Source of the DNA: Mycobacterium sp. DL440
GTDB lineage: Bacteria > Actinomycetota > Actinomycetes > Mycobacteriales > Mycobacteriaceae
Direction of reading: 5' to 3'
DNA length: 64,000 nt
Assembly: GCF_011745145.1 (NCBI RefSeq)
Contig: NZ_CP050191.1
Span: forward strand, 2,222,984 to 2,286,983
A program made the position numbers and the translations under genes. Of this stretch, positions 18,191-27,575 are shown piece by piece. Every line of letters starts with the position of its first letter. Position 1 is the stretch's first letter. A model generated the notes under the pieces. The model did no database searches. It saw nothing but the letters and a program-made list of their open reading frames with translations, and was not told where the DNA came from.

Positions 18191-18933
18191 TGGCCCGACC
18201 AATACCGTAGGCGGGCGTAACGGCGCCCCTTCATTATCCGGGTCCGTGGATGCTGTGGCGGCTCCTTCCCGCTGCCTGGGTGTCGGTCTCATAACTGAAA
18301 CCGACTCCGTGGCCGCGTTAGCTGCGACTGCTCCTGCCGACCCTCGTAGGAACCCCAAAGATCGAAGTCACAACCTCAGGTCAACTAACAGTTGAGCACA
18401 GCGTCTAATCGCAGAACAAGAGGCGCCACAGCACGATGGGCATCTAACTGTCGGTATTCACAGAGGATTTGGCGGCCGCTTTCCCCGCGGCAAGGGCTGG
18501 ACCACACGGCCGGCGACGAGCACAGTCCCCACCCGGTCCGCTAAGGCGCATCCTGCGGCCAGACACCCTGCACACAGCGAGAAACGTTTGCTGTTCAGGA
18601 AAATGACACAATTGGCGAACGTACGAGCTGGTATATGACGAGTGCAGCACGGCCAGTCCACAACGTGCACGCTTGCTGGCAGTTGCTTTTGTCTCGACCA
18701 AATACGGTGCAGGCGAACCACAATGGGCTGTCTATTTGATACAGCTCGGTCAACACGTGAACACAGCACGAGGTGTTTGCAGAGTCCCCACATTCGCCCG
18801 GCTGCACAGGTCGCACCGGTACGACTGCCAACTCCGCGTCGCCGACGACCGGCACGCGCGCAGTGAACGCGTCCAGTCAGCGTTTCCGGGAACGGTTGCA
18901 CGCTGGGTCAGACGACGTACGGGATAGTAGGGC
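18191..18933. other. Regulatory/junction stretch upstream of the tns operon
   Basis: About 740 bases without a supported gene. Two small perfect inverted repeats are visible: GTCGGT/ACCGAC at 18282-18305 and TCAACT-AAC-AGTTGA at 18382-18396. These may be operators for the leftward tns operon. I looked here for transposon-end repeats like those at 3801 and 48129 and did not find a convincing copy. Confidence 0.4.
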
Positions 18934-19722
18934 GTGGAGGATTCTCGTATCGACGCGACGGGCCGGTGGCGCCATGTCGGGGCTATTGCGATCGTCATAT
19001 CGCTGTCGGCATGTTCGAGCAGCCTCGACGGGAAGGCTGCCGCACACCGCCCAGGTCCCGAACCCAGCGCTGTCATCCAATCCATGATGAAGGCCCTGCC
19101 CGATCCCGCAGAACTGTCGGTGATGGTGGGCGCGACGATGCAGACTGAATTTGACGGACCCGTCGGCGGGATTGACGTGTTGCCGAACGGTATGGGGGAC
19201 GCGTCGCCCATCGAGTGCCTCGGTGTTTACTCGCCCCGCATGCGTCGCACCTTCCAGGACGCCCCAGTGACTGCGGCCGTGGAGGGCCAGTGGGAAGCCA
19301 CCTCGGAGTCCGGCGAGCCTGGCGACGCGGACGTCCGGATCACTGCCGGCCTGATCGAACTGGACTCAGCAGGCAGCGCACATTCCTGGTATTCCAAGTT
19401 CGCTGCGCAATGGCAGAGTTGCCAAGGCCAAACGGTGACGATGGCCAGTGCCATTGCCGGCTCACACGAGCAGAATGCCGCTGAGATCACCGATGTCGCT
19501 GACACTGACGGTCTGCTCCATGCCGCAGTACTGGTCAGCGCGCGGTACACCGCGGATGCCCGAATGCCACTGGTAAAGCAGCGGGCGCTCACCGCGGCGG
19601 CCCGTTTCATAGTCGATGTTCAGGTTGTTCGCATCAGCACCGACAGTGCTAATCATGTGGCGGATGACGAGGCGGTCGCGGTGGCCCACTTGATCGCGAA
19701 TCGGATCGTTTCCACACAGTGA
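18934..19722 (+). CDS. PknH-type sensor-domain lipoprotein
   Basis: The 262-residue protein has a signal peptide with lipobox SLSAC near residue 27. The exported part has the features of the PknH extracellular sensor family: AELSVMVGATM, a Cys-containing ECLGVYSP followed by an FQDAPVTAA-like segment, a second Cys in WQSCQGQTV and a helical end. Such lipoproteins are typical of mycobacteria and usually bind small ligands outside the membrane. It precedes the first EspC-like module in the same direction and may act with it. Confidence 0.72.
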   Translation: MEDSRIDATGRWRHVGAIAIVISLSACSSSLDGKAAAHRPGPEPSAVIQSMMKALPDPAELSVMVGATMQTEFDGPVGGIDVLPNGMGDASPIECLGVYSPRMRRTFQDAPVTAAVEGQWEATSESGEPGDADVRITAGLIELDSAGSAHSWYSKFAAQWQSCQGQTVTMASAIAGSHEQNAAEITDVADTDGLLHAAVLVSARYTADARMPLVKQRALTAAARFIVDVQVVRISTDSANHVADDEAVAVAHLIANRIVSTQ

Positions 19723-19965
19723 TTTGCTACCGCAACATCCATCACGACAACGATGGGTGCGGGTATCGATCCCTACGGCACGTTCCATCCCGGCGACACA
19801 GCCGCGACCACACCTGCACGTTGACCGATTGCCGATGCCGCTCGCGCTACAGGGCGGTGGGACAAGCACGTGGTGCGCGTTGGCAGCAAGGCCAAAAATT
19901 GCCGCACGGCGCGCTCCAATGAGGGGGTTAGGCTTTTGCGGAAACGTCAGAGGGGAGACGTCGTC

Positions 19966-20292
19966 GTGGCCGATGATTTGAGGGTTGACCCAAGCGAGTT
20001 GCGTATGGCCAGTGACCATCTTGGGGTGGCTGCTGCCGATCACGCCACCGAGACTGCCCGTCATCGCGATGAATTCTCTGACGGAGCGACACGGTGGCGA
20101 GGCGGAGCCTCAGTGTCAGCACTGCAAGCTGTAGCCCAACAGTGGGAAGCCCGACACGCTCACCGCCAGCGGCAGGTCAACACCCTTGAACGACACATGT
20201 CGGAAGCGGCGCAACGCTACACCGCCACCGATGACGGAGCAGCAGAGTCGATCACCGCGATTCCGGGCATCGGCAACGCGGTCGACCTGTAA
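19966..20292 (+). CDS. EspC/DUF2580-like ESX-associated small protein, copy 1
   Basis: I use the GTG at 19966 because AGGGGAG lies about 8 bases upstream; this yields 108 residues starting VADDLRVDPSELRMASDHL. The pattern LRVDP, then two long helices broken by RWRGGASVSAL, then YTATDDGAAESI, is that of the DUF2580 (EspC-like) family of WXG-related secreted partners. It overlaps the next start by one base (TAATG). It most likely pairs with the protein encoded at 20292 as a heterodimer for type VII secretion. Confidence 0.8.
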   Translation: MADDLRVDPSELRMASDHLGVAAADHATETARHRDEFSDGATRWRGGASVSALQAVAQQWEARHAHRQRQVNTLERHMSEAAQRYTATDDGAAESITAIPGIGNAVDL

Positions 20293-21476
20293 TGAGTGAC
20301 CTCACCACTGACGACGTTCGGCACTGGGATGTCTCGGTCATTCGACAGCTGTTCCAAGCAGCGCAAGGGGTGGGAGCCGCAGACCATAAACTCGGCGAGT
20401 CGCTGGACCATACCGGCAAGCGCACCAACTGGAACGGCCAGGCCGGCGAGGCGTTCCGCGACGAAATCGGCAAGCAGCGTAAAGACCTCGACCGCGATGG
20501 CCACGAGTCGAAAGGGGTGGCGACGGCACTGCAACGCGCCGAGAAAGACGTCGAATACTGCCGCAACAGACTTCTAGATATCGACGACCGCGCCCGCGAA
20601 TACGGCTGGACGGTCACTTCAGACTGGCGCATCGACGACAGCCAAGACACGCAACGAAAACACGACCCGCAGCTGTTGCAAAACGACCTCAATCAGCTCA
20701 AGGCCCGGGCCCACACCGCTGATCAGGAGCTCGCGACCGCCATCCGCGCCGCCGTCGGCGATGTACTGGTCGACGATCAGGGTCACGAGACCGGGACTCC
20801 GCCTCCGGGTCAGCCCGCACCAGCCGGCAAGCTCACCCCGGAGCAGCAGGCGCAGGTGGGCCAGTGGTCACAGTATGCCCTCGACCACGGCGGCGGCGAT
20901 TGCTCACGATGGGCCATCGCGAGCACCTTGGCAAACAAGTTCGGCGTGCGGGAAGGACCCAACGGCACAGAGATCAACCTTCCCGCGGATGTGCAGAACA
21001 AGATGATGGGCGGTGTGCCGCTGCACTTTCCGCCGACCAAAGCCGAGATCGACAAGATCGCCACCAAACAGGGCGTCACCCCTGTGCCCGGTGTCGAGAA
21101 CGACGGTTTGCCTGGCGGGCCTGACTTGATGACCAGCCAGCTCAACGAGTTCGGTTTGAAATCCGAATACCACACTGCTTCCAGTCGCGACCAGATCCCC
21201 GGCCTCGTTGACCAAATGACATCAGATCTGCGTGCGGGCCATTCCGCCATCGTCAACGGTGCACCGCAACCCGGAGGCGGACATTTTCTTTCGGTCACCG
21301 GAATCACTACAGGTCCCAACGGCGAGACGTTGTATCTAGTCAACGATTCCAACAGGGCATCAGACGGGAGTCTGAGCAGCGGAACGCTTCCGCATCCGTG
21401 TACCCGACAACAACTGACGACGTTCCTTGAGAACAGGGCGTCAGCCGGGCCGCCCGGCTACAGCACCGTCGAGTAG
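20292..21476 (+). CDS. WXG-type secreted protein with papain-like cysteine protease tail
   Basis: The N-terminal 160 residues are helical, with NWNGQAGEAF at 46-55 (a WXG-like turn) and a long second helix. After a Pro-rich linker, residues 185-394 look like a C39/papain-type peptidase: GGGDCSRWAIA (Cys204), PGGGHFLSVTG (His331) and LVNDSN (Asn/Asp 351-354). I infer a polymorphic-toxin-like ESX effector delivered with its EspC-like partner. The target could be a host, competitor or envelope protein. A lipoprotein gene follows. Confidence 0.72.
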   Translation: MSDLTTDDVRHWDVSVIRQLFQAAQGVGAADHKLGESLDHTGKRTNWNGQAGEAFRDEIGKQRKDLDRDGHESKGVATALQRAEKDVEYCRNRLLDIDDRAREYGWTVTSDWRIDDSQDTQRKHDPQLLQNDLNQLKARAHTADQELATAIRAAVGDVLVDDQGHETGTPPPGQPAPAGKLTPEQQAQVGQWSQYALDHGGGDCSRWAIASTLANKFGVREGPNGTEINLPADVQNKMMGGVPLHFPPTKAEIDKIATKQGVTPVPGVENDGLPGGPDLMTSQLNEFGLKSEYHTASSRDQIPGLVDQMTSDLRAGHSAIVNGAPQPGGGHFLSVTGITTGPNGETLYLVNDSNRASDGSLSSGTLPHPCTRQQLTTFLENRASAGPPGYSTVE

Positions 21477-21605
21477 CTCTCGGGGGTTATGAGCGCGTCC
21501 GATGCACTTCCTCGTCTCGTCTCCGCCTAGCTATCCTGGCTGCTGACTTGCCGAAATCCGCCAACGCCATTGCCACCTAGTGGCATCCACGAGACGGGAA
21601 ACCAG

Positions 21606-22790
21606 ATGTTTCGAGCCATCGTATGTGCGTCAGCGGTTCTGGTTATCGGCGTCTCGGCGACGGCTTGCGACACAAAAACCATCACCTCCCAGATGCCGTC
21701 ATCCACCGATGTTTCACCCGGCACTACACCTCCGGACCAGTCAGCTGTCTTCTTTCCCACGACGGTGGATACCTATGGCCTCAATCCGACACAGGTCGAC
21801 CGCGATCACCTCGCCGAACTACACGCCCTCCGTCAGATCGACCCCTGTGGCTTCGTCGACCAACAAACGCTAGCCGCCAACGGCCATCCAGACTTCAGCT
21901 ACACCTATACGGCCATCCCGTCGATTGAATCCGGCGGGGACTCGCCGATTGCCCCACTCGGTGGCGACGGGTGCACGATCACCTTTCCGTCTGTAAAAGC
22001 CGGTCTTGTGCTTCAGGTGTTGCCGGGGGAGCCGCGATGGAATGACGCACAGTTCAGCCCCGACCCGCAACACCCAGGCGTCACCAAGCAATCCGCTCCC
22101 TCATGTACGTTTCGCATCACTCTTCCTCTCGCCAAGCTCGTCGGCGCGCCCAGCTCGATGCGCGACCCCGTGCTCGAAGTAATGCCGGCGAACGTTGCTG
22201 ACAACACGATGAACTCTGAAGTCGCCTCGGAATGCCAGATCACCGAAGCGCTCACCGGCGCTATCGCCGCACGCGTCGAAAACACAGGTGTCCCGGCGCA
22301 CGCTGATGGGGACTCGCCAGCCGCGCGGTTTCTGTCCGGCGATCCGTGTACAGCTGCAGCCGACCTACCCGCAGCACGTTTTGTCTGGAAGGAGCCCAAC
22401 CCCACCGCTCAGTGGCCGACATCATGGCGGCACCCTGGGGTGTGCAATCTCCAATTGACCGAGACCGACGACGGTTCCGCGAGTGCCGTGATCAAATACG
22501 GCCTCGTCAACTGGTCCGACGACATTCTCAAGATGCCCTGGGGTGAAGACCCGGCACGCGACGAACAAGACGGCGTCGCATTGTTTGACTTCAGTTCGTA
22601 CCTGGCGCCCGGCTGTCTCGTTATCGCCAAGGCCCACCTTGATATCGAGCCGGCCCAGATCGGGTCCGGCGCACCCGCTCTGACTCCGTCCACCCCTGTA
22701 GTCACCGTGCGAGTGAACGGTCCTGTCGGCGGGAACTGTGCCGACACCGCTAAGCAGGTGGCACTGAACGCTCTCAAACGCGTGACTTAG
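21606..22790 (+). CDS. DUF3558-like lipoprotein
   Basis: The start at the ATG at 21606 gives 394 residues with a basic/hydrophobic leader and a Cys in VSATAC as the likely lipidation site. The mature part has two similar blocks, each with a conserved Cys pair: RQIDPCGFVD ... GDGCTITF and SGDPCTAAADLPA ... GVCNLQLTE. This is reminiscent of DUF3558-type mycobacterial lipoproteins. Its place right after the protease effector mirrors the lipoprotein after the GH19 effector, so a role as surface immunity or chaperone protein is conceivable but only inferred. Confidence 0.65.
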   Translation: MFRAIVCASAVLVIGVSATACDTKTITSQMPSSTDVSPGTTPPDQSAVFFPTTVDTYGLNPTQVDRDHLAELHALRQIDPCGFVDQQTLAANGHPDFSYTYTAIPSIESGGDSPIAPLGGDGCTITFPSVKAGLVLQVLPGEPRWNDAQFSPDPQHPGVTKQSAPSCTFRITLPLAKLVGAPSSMRDPVLEVMPANVADNTMNSEVASECQITEALTGAIAARVENTGVPAHADGDSPAARFLSGDPCTAAADLPAARFVWKEPNPTAQWPTSWRHPGVCNLQLTETDDGSASAVIKYGLVNWSDDILKMPWGEDPARDEQDGVALFDFSSYLAPGCLVIAKAHLDIEPAQIGSGAPALTPSTPVVTVRVNGPVGGNCADTAKQVALNALKRVT

Positions 22791-23021
22791 CAGGCAATGT
22801 CGATCAGTGTCGAGGCGAGAGCCCGGCACAGTGGTCCTGCTATCTCCGGTCAGTCACATTGTCCGATTCTGCAGTGTCGGAGTCGTGCTGGCCCCAAAGT
22901 AGTCCTCCAGTAGCGATGCACTGGCTGCTGAACACCAAGGCGGCCGCAGGCATAGAAATTGCCGACAAGATGGTGGGCAGGGAGGGCTTACGATGCTAGC
23001 TAGCTCGGGGGAGGAGCATCC

Positions 23022-23351
23022 ATGTCAGAGCCACTGCGCGTCGACCCACATGCGCTCGCCGTGTCGGGAAAAGACACGATCGATCACGCCCACGATGCCC
23101 ATCAGGCACTCAGTGCCCACGACAACGGCATTGCTGAGGCTAGGTCGCGTTGGGTGGGTTCGTCGGCGTCTGCCCTTTCCGAGCTTGCTGAACGCTGGCA
23201 AGCCCGTCATGTCGCGCACTTGGAACAGACCCGTTCACTGGGCGAAAACATGGCCACTGCAGCACTTAGCTATGTCGTCACAGACGACGATTCCGGTGAG
23301 TCAGTCACCCGCGCGGCGTGTTCCATCTCGCCGGACCAGATGGGTTTGTGA
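23022..23351 (+). CDS. EspC/DUF2580-like ESX-associated small protein, copy 2
   Basis: This 109-residue protein has LRVDPHALAVSGKDTIDHA, a long helix, RWVGSSASALSELAERW and YVVTDDDSGESV, the same layout as the protein at 19966. GGAGG lies a few bases before the ATG. The stop is immediately followed by the GTG of the next gene, so the two are translationally coupled. It probably forms the secretion-competent dimer with the WXG-type part of the GH19 protein. Confidence 0.8.
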   Translation: MSEPLRVDPHALAVSGKDTIDHAHDAHQALSAHDNGIAEARSRWVGSSASALSELAERWQARHVAHLEQTRSLGENMATAALSYVVTDDDSGESVTRAACSISPDQMGL

Positions 23352-24557
23352 GTGGCCCCGCTGACCGTATCGACGATCTTGAAGTGGGATTCCGCGGCGA
23401 TCTATGACGTGTTTCGCATCGCCAAGGACCGAGAAAACACCTTCGCCAACTTCGGGGCCAACCTGCAGCGAACCCAAAACACGGTCGCTGATTGGAGCGG
23501 CGAGGCAGGCGAAGCATTTCACGACGCGATGGGCCGTCGTCGTGCAGATATCGACGCCGACGGACACGAATCGGCCAAGGTCGCCAAAGCCGTCGCACGT
23601 GCCGAACACGACGTTGAAAACGTCCGAAATCGGATGAAGACAGTGGTGAACTACCTACAGCAACGCCATGTCGATGTCGCCGACGAAGGCACCCTGAAAA
23701 TCCAGCCCGGCTGGGAAAACAATCCAGACGTGAAGAAGACGCTTGCCCAGCAGGCGAAGACGGGCAACGGGTTGACCGTCGCCGAGATCATGGCCGACGC
23801 CGACCGGGTCGATGAAGAACTCGCCGCCGCGATGCGCGCCGCGGTGGGCGATGAACAACTCGATGAAAACGGCAGGCCCTTGCCAGACACACAACCGCCG
23901 ACCGCACCGCCGGTACTTCTCACTGCTGAACAACTCAAGCAGATATACCCGACGCTGTCGGATGCCCAAGCCCAGCACTTCGCTGGTCCACTCAGTGACG
24001 CGATGCGGGCCGCAGGAATGACATCACCAGAGGCGCGTGCAGCGTTCCTGGCGACCTTCGCCGTCGAATCAGCAGAGCTGCACTTCGACACAGAACTACG
24101 CAGCACCCAGTCCGCAACCGAGATGTATGGGCCCGAATATGCCGGCGTCACCTTCGGCCCAGGTGTGCCCCGCGATCCAGACACCCCGTTGGGATACCAA
24201 AACTCGTCGGCAACGCTCGGCAACACGCAGCCCGGCGATGGTGATCGGTTTCGCGGCCGGGGCCCGATCCAGCTCACCGGGCGCAGCAATTATGCTGCGG
24301 CAGGTGAAGCGCTCGGCGTCGACCTGGTCAATCATCCCGAGCTGGCGGCGGCTCCCGAGAACGAATTCCGGATCGCGACATGGTTCTGGAACAACCACAG
24401 CGCCACACTGCCCGACGGCTCAGTTGTTCCCCTCAACCAGGCCGCAGAGACAGGTAATTTCGCCGCTGTGACACAAACGATCAACGGAGGCGCGACCGGC
24501 TATAACGAGCGGTTGCAGTACTTCAATACCGCTGTCACCGTGTTGAGCCGCCCGTGA
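23352..24557 (+). CDS. WXG-type secreted protein with GH19 chitinase/lysozyme-like tail
   Basis: The protein has 401 residues. Residues 1-165 are helical with DWSGEAGEAF (48-50 as WSG) and align in layout with the N-terminus of the protease effector at 20292. Residues 190-401 carry GH19 hallmarks: AAFLATFAVESAEL (Glu239 as catalytic acid), RGRGPIQLTGRSNY (301-314) and a late FNTAV. GH19 enzymes cut chitin or peptidoglycan glycans. With an ESX-type leader, this looks like a secreted wall-active effector. It overlaps the following lipoprotein start by four bases (GTGA). Confidence 0.78.
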   Translation: MAPLTVSTILKWDSAAIYDVFRIAKDRENTFANFGANLQRTQNTVADWSGEAGEAFHDAMGRRRADIDADGHESAKVAKAVARAEHDVENVRNRMKTVVNYLQQRHVDVADEGTLKIQPGWENNPDVKKTLAQQAKTGNGLTVAEIMADADRVDEELAAAMRAAVGDEQLDENGRPLPDTQPPTAPPVLLTAEQLKQIYPTLSDAQAQHFAGPLSDAMRAAGMTSPEARAAFLATFAVESAELHFDTELRSTQSATEMYGPEYAGVTFGPGVPRDPDTPLGYQNSSATLGNTQPGDGDRFRGRGPIQLTGRSNYAAAGEALGVDLVNHPELAAAPENEFRIATWFWNNHSATLPDGSVVPLNQAAETGNFAAVTQTINGGATGYNERLQYFNTAVTVLSRP

Positions 24558-25654
24558 TCACCCAACGTCGGCCCTTGTCCATCCTGACCTCGCCACTGCG
24601 CCGGACCGCTGGGGTGATTGTCCTTGTTGCTGCGATGGCCGGTTGCAGGCTACCGCCTGAGACAACCCACCGACCGGTCCTCGCCCCCCCGCAACCGTCC
24701 CAGGGCACGGGATCGGGGGTGTTCGCATTCACCACCGCTTCCCAACTGAGCATCGTTAACGGCGCGACAGTCGTGGCCACAGCCACAACGCCAGGTGAAC
24801 CCATGCATCCGGTGTTCACCGATAGTGCACGGTTCGCCGCGGCCGCCACCAGTGACGGACACATCGTGACCACAGGCCTGGCTTCCGACTCCGCTCGAAC
24901 AATCCCCGCTGACACGCAACAGGTATTCGCCGACCACGATGACACGATCAGCTGGTGGCAGCGGCCCAACCAGCTGATGTCGCTGGACTTGTCCCAACCA
25001 TCGGCCGAGCCGGTCAGCACCCGTATCGATCTTCCCGGCGGCACCACCGACAACACCCGCTTGCTCAGCCTGGCCCACGGGGTGGCTGTGTTCGCCCGGC
25101 CGGGCCCACCCGGCGGCGGAGAAGAACTGATTCGAATGGACCGCGACCGCACAACGTATACCCTGGCTCCTTCTCCGGAAATCACCAGCCCAATCCAGCT
25201 CACCGCCCCCAGCAGTGACGGGCGAAACTTCGCGTACGTAGGGATGGTTCGCGCCGCCTGCCCCAAAGACGGCGTCAACATCGTCGACACCGACACAGGC
25301 GCGGTGTCATCGCCGGCCATGCCTTACACCCTGTTCGATAAGGCCACCACACACAGGATCTGGTGGGACTCCGACCAACTTCTGCACATGAGCATGACAA
25401 CGAAACCTTGCACCACAGATGCCAGCACGCAGACGATGTCCTCGTGGAAACTGGAACAGGAAAAGTGGATCCGCGCCGAACCGGCCGATGCGTTGGTTTC
25501 CCGCCAACTCGGACAGGACACCGTTGCGATTGTGACTGCGACACAGTTCAATCCGCCGCATGGGACACTGACGCTCCAGACCGCGACCGACGGCACCCAC
25601 ATCGCCGACGACGTCACCGACCTGGCAGCCCCAATCCTGCCCGACGTGCAATAG
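24554..25654 (+). CDS. Lipoprotein with probable beta-propeller-like domain
   Basis: The GTG at 24554 overlaps the stop of the GH19 gene, so translation is coupled. The 366-residue product has a signal peptide with lipobox VAAMAGC. It then has repeated short beta segments with Asp/Thr turns (for example TDSARFAAAATSDGHIVTT and SDGRNFAYVGMV), as in propeller folds. No catalytic motif is visible. The tight coupling to a wall-hydrolase effector suggests an immunity or regulatory partner on the cell surface; this is inference. Confidence 0.65.
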   Translation: MITQRRPLSILTSPLRRTAGVIVLVAAMAGCRLPPETTHRPVLAPPQPSQGTGSGVFAFTTASQLSIVNGATVVATATTPGEPMHPVFTDSARFAAAATSDGHIVTTGLASDSARTIPADTQQVFADHDDTISWWQRPNQLMSLDLSQPSAEPVSTRIDLPGGTTDNTRLLSLAHGVAVFARPGPPGGGEELIRMDRDRTTYTLAPSPEITSPIQLTAPSSDGRNFAYVGMVRAACPKDGVNIVDTDTGAVSSPAMPYTLFDKATTHRIWWDSDQLLHMSMTTKPCTTDASTQTMSSWKLEQEKWIRAEPADALVSRQLGQDTVAIVTATQFNPPHGTLTLQTATDGTHIADDVTDLAAPILPDVQ

Positions 25655-25998
25655 CCACGTTGTGGCCCTGTTCGAACCGCGACCGCTTCGTGCGGCATGC
25701 CCGCTGAGCAAAGGAACGCTCACATTTGAGTCAGCCGAGTTCGCCTGCAGACCACCCGATTCGACGATGGCCAACATCGTGAATGGCGTTGGGCGCGACG
25801 GAGTTCGATTCGGGCCACACCTGTCAAAATCAACTCGCGCCCAATTGGGCGCCCGCTCGTCAACGCGGCTCACCCCGTCATGCAGCTCCGCCGAATGCTG
25901 TACCGCCCAACATTCTGAGCGGTCACTGCGGTCGACGGCCACCAGTGGCGGGTCGGCTGAGAAGCGCGTTGAGGAAGTGTTGACCATGAACGTGACGC

Positions 25999-26013
25999 GA
26001 TTCATCATGAATC
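25999..26013. promoter_or_regulatory. 15-bp perfect dyad GATTCAT-C-ATGAATC upstream of second HTH gene
   Basis: This matches both half-sites of the dyad at 4289-4303. It lies directly before the GGGGGGT ribosome binding region of the HTH gene at 26025. It is probably the binding site of one or both HTH paralogues. Confidence 0.6.
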
Positions 26014-26024
26014 GGGGGGTTTTT

Positions 26025-26387
26025 ATGTCGCCCCAACCCGCGGACCAGGCCCTGGCCGTGAAGCGGCTGGCAACCAAAGCAGCACGTCAACGAGTCTGTG
26101 AACGCGAACTTGAACGCGAGATCTATGACGCTGTGGTGGTGCAGGGACTCACCCAGCACCGGATCAGCCAACTGGTGGGGCATCTGTCCCAGGCCACCAT
26201 TCAGCGCGTCCTGCGTCGCATCGCCGATGATCCAACTCAGCTCGACATCAAGCCCGCTGAGGTCATCAACCAGCGCACCGCTGGCTACATCACCACAGAG
26301 CAGATGATGAAGCAGGTCTCCCATTCGTTTCCGCAGGAGGGGAGCTGCGGGGTTGTATCGCTGGCTGCGCGCCTGAGCGCCCGGTGA
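26025..26387 (+). CDS. Helix-turn-helix DNA-binding protein, copy 2 (divergent, shortened tail)
   Basis: From the ATG at 26025 the product has 120 residues. Residues 11-95 closely follow the protein at 4317 (ATKAARQRVCERELEREIYD, QGLTQHRISQLVGHLSQATIQRVLRR, IKPAEVINQRTAGYITTEQMM). After that point similarity stops and a short unrelated tail ends the protein, so the acidic C-terminal half has been lost or replaced. It shares the upstream dyad with copy 1, so it may compete for or cross-regulate the same sites. Confidence 0.72.
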   Translation: MSPQPADQALAVKRLATKAARQRVCERELEREIYDAVVVQGLTQHRISQLVGHLSQATIQRVLRRIADDPTQLDIKPAEVINQRTAGYITTEQMMKQVSHSFPQEGSCGVVSLAARLSAR

Positions 26388-26411
26388 GCGTAGCCCGGAA
26401 GAAGGGTAGTC

Positions 26412-27260
26412 ATGGCGCATAGGGATCGTCAGGCGAGCCCCGCCGAGTTAATCGCGGGGGCTGCTCGGTTGTTGAGCAGGCTGAGCCGTCATCTTGACTC
26501 ACTGCAGAGTGGTGCGGACGGAGCGGTCGAAGATGTCGCGGCGGTCCTGCGGACGGCGATGTGCCCAGGCAAGGGCGACAAGGTCATTGACCGCCTGTGC
26601 AAGCAGCTTCATATCCCTGCACCGCTGGTGAGGGTATCCGGTCCCGCCAGGACTGATCCGCCCGTAATCTTCGCCATAGGTGGAATGCCCCTCAACGACA
26701 AGCCCAGTGCGGAGACCGGAAAGCCTCCCGGCAAGCTTGTGAGTGTTGAGACCTGGCTGCAACAGCCTGCTCTGGTAGTTAGGGGTGCCGCCCCGCGGCG
26801 CGAAAGCTCTTGGGCTCAAGTAATCACCATGTACGCGAATACTTTCGGCGCTCACTTGAGTGGAACTATCCCTGAGTTGACATTCGCCTCGCCAAACTCA
26901 ACTTTCGGATCAAAATGTCTGCAAGAACATCTCATCTACTCTGCCGGTCTGGTCGGCGAACTCGCCCTGAGCAAGGTCCTCGGCGAGGCCAGTGGTGTGG
27001 CAGGCAGCTATGCCCATCGACGTCCGCTCAGCCCCGTTTTTGCTGTATCAATGCAGACTGATGGAAGGCTGCCCACGTTCGAATGTGGGGTGACGACGGG
27101 GCCCGAAAGCCCAGGGTTAGTAGAAGAATTACTGAAAGTCCACTACGACGGCCACTACTTTCGCGCAGTGCAGCGATGCATGCCGGATAGCTCCTACAAC
27201 ATGGATCTGTCCGTAAGCCATCCCCCGATGCCTGTTCCTGAATGGTGGACGACTGACTAA
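26412..27260 (+). CDS. Hypothetical protein downstream of HTH copy 2
   Basis: The 282-residue protein starts at an ATG with GAAGAAGGG upstream. It is 24 bases after the HTH gene and likely in one operon with it. The N-terminal 60 residues are helical (AELIAGAARLLSRLSRHLDSL). The rest is mixed, with a VFAVSMQTDGRLPTFECG segment and a Trp-rich end. No motif I recognise. A regulator-target pair or toxin-like role is possible but unsupported. Confidence 0.55.
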   Translation: MAHRDRQASPAELIAGAARLLSRLSRHLDSLQSGADGAVEDVAAVLRTAMCPGKGDKVIDRLCKQLHIPAPLVRVSGPARTDPPVIFAIGGMPLNDKPSAETGKPPGKLVSVETWLQQPALVVRGAAPRRESSWAQVITMYANTFGAHLSGTIPELTFASPNSTFGSKCLQEHLIYSAGLVGELALSKVLGEASGVAGSYAHRRPLSPVFAVSMQTDGRLPTFECGVTTGPESPGLVEELLKVHYDGHYFRAVQRCMPDSSYNMDLSVSHPPMPVPEWWTTD

Positions 27261-27575
27261 TCGGCTCGGAGCTGAACCTACCCATGCCAACAAGCTGTGC
27301 ATGGTTGATGCGAGGGAGGGCGACGGGGTCGCGGTAGGACACGCGCCTGCGGCGAGCTCGCCGCAGCCGACTCACGAGCGCGCTCCTACCCGAGCTCATG
27401 CCCGCTGTGGATATGACGGTCAGACCAACCGCGATGATTACGCCGGTGATCGGCGACCAGGAGGTGACCTCGGTGGCGCGCGGAGGCAGCGGTAAAGGGT
27501 GAGTCGGTGACCGCTGGTTGGTGCAGGTGGCGCAAAACACCACACGTCGCAGGATGCGCAGGCGAGGATGGTGGC
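27261..27575. other. Intergenic stretch
   Basis: About 315 bases with no supported gene, repeat or RNA. It should hold the promoter of the gene at 27576. Confidence 0.35.

Noticed and set aside
18599..18620. Possible inner transposon end or att-like site (ATGACACAATTGGCGAACG)
   Set aside because: It resembles the tail of the dyad repeat at 3492 (GACGCAATTGGCGA), but the dyad itself is missing and no second copy marks another boundary.
18934..25654. Complete ESX (type VII) secretion locus
   Set aside because: Only EspC-like/WXG-type substrates and lipoproteins occur; no membrane core, ATPase or mycosin gene is in the window.
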